Assembly (NCBI GenBank): GCA_026003235.1
Contig: BPGW01000003.1
Span: forward strand, 62,001 to 126,000
DNA: 64,000 nt
DNA from: Bacteroidia bacterium
GTDB lineage: Bacteria; Bacteroidota; Bacteroidia; SpSt-205
Direction of reading: 5' to 3'
The notes under the pieces are model-generated. The model made no database searches, was not told where the DNA came from, and saw nothing but the letters and a program-made list of their open reading frames with translations. Every line of letters starts with the position of its first letter. Position 1 is the stretch's first letter. Of the stretch, positions 61,717-64,000 are shown one piece after another. The position numbers were made by a program, and so were the translations under genes.

Positions 61717-62970
61717 CTACGGGGTCAGATACAGTCGGAGGGCGCTGGTGCCCGCGCGCAGGATGTATACACCGCTGGGTAGGTCCGCAGGCAGATGGAA
61801 TAGGGGTTGGCTGCCTGAGACCTGGCCTTGCCAGAGGGGGCGGCCCAGCACATCGTACAGCTCAAGGGTCAGCTTGTCTGTGGGGGCCAGGCAGCTGAAT
61901 TCCCCTTCCCTTAGCTGGCTCCGGTACACAAAGCATCCCGGACGAAAAGCCCCTTCCAATGAACTGGCTGTACTGTATACAAGGACCCACCTCGTAAGGG
62001 AAGTATCCACGCTGGCGGTTTGGCGCAAAGGAACCGCGTGCAGGGGTTTTTTCAGCCGGCCTAACGGCCCCAGGGAGCTTCGCAGGATGAGTCCCCCCCG
62101 CTTGGACAAGGATAGCTCGGTGGCTTCGCTCAGACGACCCTGGGAATCGTATGAATAAGACTTGATAGAGCGCCTATTGCTAGTTATGCTGCCTTGCCCA
62201 TCGTAGTCAATAGACTCAGAGGAGTCTTTGACTACTCGGCCTCCATCGTAAAAGAGATACCTATAGGTGACGGACGAGTCTTGGAAAGAATCCCGTTGAG
62301 AGACCAGCTCATCTGGCGTCCTGAAGCAAAAAACTATATCCCAAGAGATTTGGCTAATAGGCTCCACAAGGGTGTCACAGGAGCCGCTCTTGCGAGCGTA
62401 GGCAAAAAGCAAAGACCATTGGGGAGGCGTAGAGGTGGTGTCCCACTCATACCACCGCAGCGTATCCCCAATGTGGCTTCTCTTGTAGAGAGATGGGTAA
62501 GGTAAGTATCTTTCCTCGTTAATGATAAACATGAAGCTGTTCAAGAGATCCCATGCCGTTTGCCCGAAGCCTACGCCTTCAATTCGGAGGTAGGGAACCC
62601 AGGCTTGCGAGGCAGAATTCTGCCCCTCTATAATAACTTCTGTGCGCCTGGAATCAGGATAGCTGAACCTGAAACGAAGTGCAGAGGAGTCTAACGAATT
62701 TTGATGATTGAAATAATATTCTTTTGTTGTCCAGTATGCGATTTTTTGTGCACTCAATTGGAGGGAGTCCACTGCTCGTAGTTGCCAGGTGCTGGGGCCT
62801 GTACGGTAGTAAAGCTCGCGCACGGTAGGGTTGCCTCGGCTGCGCAAGACGTACATCTCAGTGAAGTCTCCGATGGTACCTAAGCCGTCCCATTTCCATA
62901 CGGTGTCCGGTAAAGGCGGCAGTTGGGCCTTCAGGAAGGCCACTATGACGGCTACGAGAAGCGTTCGCAT
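61717..62970 (-). CDS. T9SS-sorted secreted protein, YD-repeat-like
   Basis: A 417-residue protein. Signal peptide M-R-T-L-L-V-A-V-I-V-A-F-L-K-A-Q, a beta-rich body with S-Y-S-Y-D-S-Q-G-R-L (YD-repeat-like), Y-R-Y-L-F-Y-D-G-G-R, and a type A sorting domain (L-T-L-E-L-Y-D-V-L-G-R-P-L-W ... L-P-S-G-V-Y-I-L-R-A-G). The composition is richer in Ser/Asp/Lys and the DNA more AT-rich than its neighbours. It shares layout and strand motifs with the frameshifted T9SS gene at 9304-10465. A weak AATATTTG lies 15 bases before the ATG. Function unknown. Confidence 0.8.
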   Translation of the reverse strand: MRTLLVAVIVAFLKAQLPPLPDTVWKWDGLGTIGDFTEMYVLRSRGNPTVRELYYRTGPSTWQLRAVDSLQLSAQKIAYWTTKEYYFNHQNSLDSSALRFRFSYPDSRRTEVIIEGQNSASQAWVPYLRIEGVGFGQTAWDLLNSFMFIINEERYLPYPSLYKRSHIGDTLRWYEWDTTSTPPQWSLLFAYARKSGSCDTLVEPISQISWDIVFCFRTPDELVSQRDSFQDSSVTYRYLFYDGGRVVKDSSESIDYDGQGSITSNRRSIKSYSYDSQGRLSEATELSLSKRGGLILRSSLGPLGRLKKPLHAVPLRQTASVDTSLTRWVLVYSTASSLEGAFRPGCFVYRSQLREGEFSCLAPTDKLTLELYDVLGRPLWQGQVSGSQPLFHLPADLPSGVYILRAGTSALRLYLTP

Positions 62971-63089
62971 GGAGGTATGCTGTAGCAAATATTGTGCCGG
63001 TCAATCTGGCAAGCTTTTTGGGCAGGCCTCCTCATTTAGGGTGGGGAAGCTATGTGGAAGAGGGCGATAAACCTTTGGCTAAAAATCGC

Positions 63090-63097
63090 TACCTTTG
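63090..63097 (+). promoter_or_regulatory. -7 box TACCTTTG of FHA gene
   Basis: Perfect box four bases before the ATG at 63102. Confidence 0.7.
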
Positions 63098-63101
63098 CCT
63101 T

Positions 63102-63638
63102 ATGTCGGGAAACTTTGATCCTAAAAAGACGCAGCCTTATTCGGGGGAAGAAGGTCCGAAAGTGGATCGCACACGCATCATAGGAACGCCTGGGCCAGGG
63201 GAAGGGGCAGGAGGGGTTCAGCCTCCCCTTGATCCTAAGCGCACTCAGGTCGTAGGCACCGGGGGGGCGGCCGTGGATCCCGGTAAAACCCAGATTTATC
63301 AAGGACCGGGCGTCTCTCCCCAAAGGCCAGCACCCCAAAACCGTAAGCTCGTAGGCTGGCTTGTCTCTTTTACCCTCCACCCGAACGGTGTGGACTTCCG
63401 CCTGTATGAAGGTCGCAATACGATCGGCTCTCGGCCGGATTGCGACATCGTGCTGCAGGATGCGCAGGTCTCTGGGCATCATCTCACCATCTTGTACCGA
63501 GCGGGCAAGTATCGCTTCAAAGACGAGCTCAGTACGAATGGGACCTTCGTCAATGGCGAGATGGTAGATGAAGGCGAGCTCAAAGACGGGGATATCCTGA
63601 AGGTGGGCACAGTAGAATTGAAGTTTAGAACGGTCTGA
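63102..63638 (+). CDS. FHA-domain protein with repeated threonine motifs
   Basis: A 178-residue cytoplasmic protein. Residues 1-80 are Pro/Gly-rich and probably disordered, with four similar motifs: D-P-K-K-T-Q (6-11), V-D-R-T-R (21-25), D-P-K-R-T-Q (44-49), D-P-G-K-T-Q (59-64). Residues about 88-175 are an FHA domain with G-S-R-P-D-C-D-I, S-G-H-H and S-T-N-G-T-F-V-N-G (phosphothreonine-binding loops). FHA domains bind phosphothreonine, and the repeated Thr sites look like kinase targets, as in GarA-like proteins. Three bases separate it from the next gene, a secreted protein that runs off the window. Confidence 0.88.
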   Translation: MSGNFDPKKTQPYSGEEGPKVDRTRIIGTPGPGEGAGGVQPPLDPKRTQVVGTGGAAVDPGKTQIYQGPGVSPQRPAPQNRKLVGWLVSFTLHPNGVDFRLYEGRNTIGSRPDCDIVLQDAQVSGHHLTILYRAGKYRFKDELSTNGTFVNGEMVDEGELKDGDILKVGTVELKFRTV

Positions 63639-63641
63639 GCT

Positions 63642-64000
63642 ATGAAAGGGTTTTGGCTTGCATGGTTGGGCGGGCTTGTCCTGTATGCCCAACAAGCGGA
63701 TGCGGTGATTCTGATTGAAACCAGCCGTTATACTTGTGGGGCTCCTTTACAGGCTGCGCTGAATGCCCTCACAGGGCTATGCGGGCGCAGTGACGCTGTC
63801 GTCAAGGTAGGCACTTTTTCCCATTCTCGGGGCGGCAGGCCTGTCACCTGGATCACCACGCCTACGATGCCTTTGTCTGAGCGCAGCGTGTGTGGGCAAG
63901 TCTTCCGTAACGCGTTGCGCCAATGCCTTGATACTGTGCCTGCGATTGCGCTTTACTCGGCTATTGAACAAGCGCTGGGGCAGGGAGGGGCACCTATTGT
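63642..64000 (+). CDS. Secreted protein, N-terminal part, possibly VWA-like (truncated by window end)
   Basis: The ATG at 63642 opens a frame that stays open to the window end (119 residues). Signal peptide M-K-G-F-W-L-A-W-L-G-G-L-V-L-Y-A-Q, then A-D-A-V-I-L-I-E-T-S-R-Y-T-C, a hydrophobic strand ending in E-T-S-x-x like the start of a von Willebrand A domain (normally D-x-S-x-S), a helix A-L-N-A-L-T, and several cysteines. The VWA reading is tentative because the first MIDAS Asp would be Glu and the second Ser is Tyr. Co-transcribed with the FHA gene. Confidence 0.6.
   Translation, partial: MKGFWLAWLGGLVLYAQQADAVILIETSRYTCGAPLQAALNALTGLCGRSDAVVKVGTFSHSRGGRPVTWITTPTMPLSERSVCGQVFRNALRQCLDTVPAIALYSAIEQALGQGGAPI

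Noticed and set aside
61681-61720. Weak stem (GGGC/GCCC) with T-rich tail after the T9SS gene at 61717
   Set aside because: The stem is only four pairs and overlaps the stop codon; too weak to call a terminator.

Overview
The window is a dense, GC-rich stretch of a Bacteroidota chromosome. The assignment rests on many secreted proteins with C-terminal type IX secretion (T9SS) sorting domains, a T9SS plug protein, families largely confined to this phylum (DUF4476, DUF5686, SUMF1-like and PorT-like proteins), no visible Shine-Dalgarno sequences, and TAnnTTTG-type -7 promoter boxes. The high GC and the Arg/Glu/Pro/Ala-rich, Lys-poor proteins would suit a thermophilic or uncultured GC-rich lineage, but that is inference.

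Layout. 1-2929: end of a GAF/coiled-coil signalling protein, a lipoprotein, a DUF2007 protein and ychF. 2935-7330: outer-membrane barrel (-), DUF4476 protein and a large secreted metallopeptidase-like protein. 7327-12295 (-): CDF transporter, PGI/PMI isomerase, a T9SS protein with a split signal peptide, then pssA, nadD and gmk in one operon. 12355-16038: amino-acid permease, lipoprotein, VWA protein (-). 16075-24771: DUF5686 protein (-), methyltransferase, NUDIX, folP, cdaA, SDR, LTA-synthase-like membrane enzyme (-), serine dehydratase alpha subunit. 25025-29055: surface-protein cluster. 29125-37100: NamZ-like muramidase (frameshifted), GH3 enzyme, T9SS plug protein, HMG-CoA lyase-like enzyme, a secreted unknown and a 7TM-HD phosphodiesterase. 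37120-43056: M43 peptidase with CUB repeats, mutY and yjbQ (-), M1 peptidase. 43078-45950: rplM-rpsI-rpsB-hisS (hisS with two apparent frameshifts). 46014-54275 (-): a 2250-residue T9SS surface protein behind a decayed SUMF1-type gene. 54405-58219: helical-repeat protein (-), TPR lipoprotein, atpD-atpC. 58295-62970 (-): T9SS protein, TonB-dependent receptor, T9SS protein. 63102-64000: FHA protein and the start of a secreted, possibly VWA-like protein.

Themes. Cell-surface biology dominates: at least eight T9SS cargoes, a T9SS plug component, an outer-membrane barrel, a TonB receptor, two secreted peptidases and a muramidase. Housekeeping genes are interleaved. No tRNA, rRNA, CRISPR array, prophage or insertion sequence was seen, and no gene-free stretch exceeds 300 bases apart from the pseudogene.

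The strongest unexpected signals are (1) a -7 box only 3-10 nt before the start codon for 27 of 28 recognised promoters, which implies nearly genome-wide leaderless transcription, (2) five disrupted genes, including a perfect 17-bp tandem duplication and a doubly frameshifted hisS, (3) the modular giant surface protein with in-frame 75-bp repeats, and (4) an FHA protein with four repeated threonine motifs next to a secreted partner.
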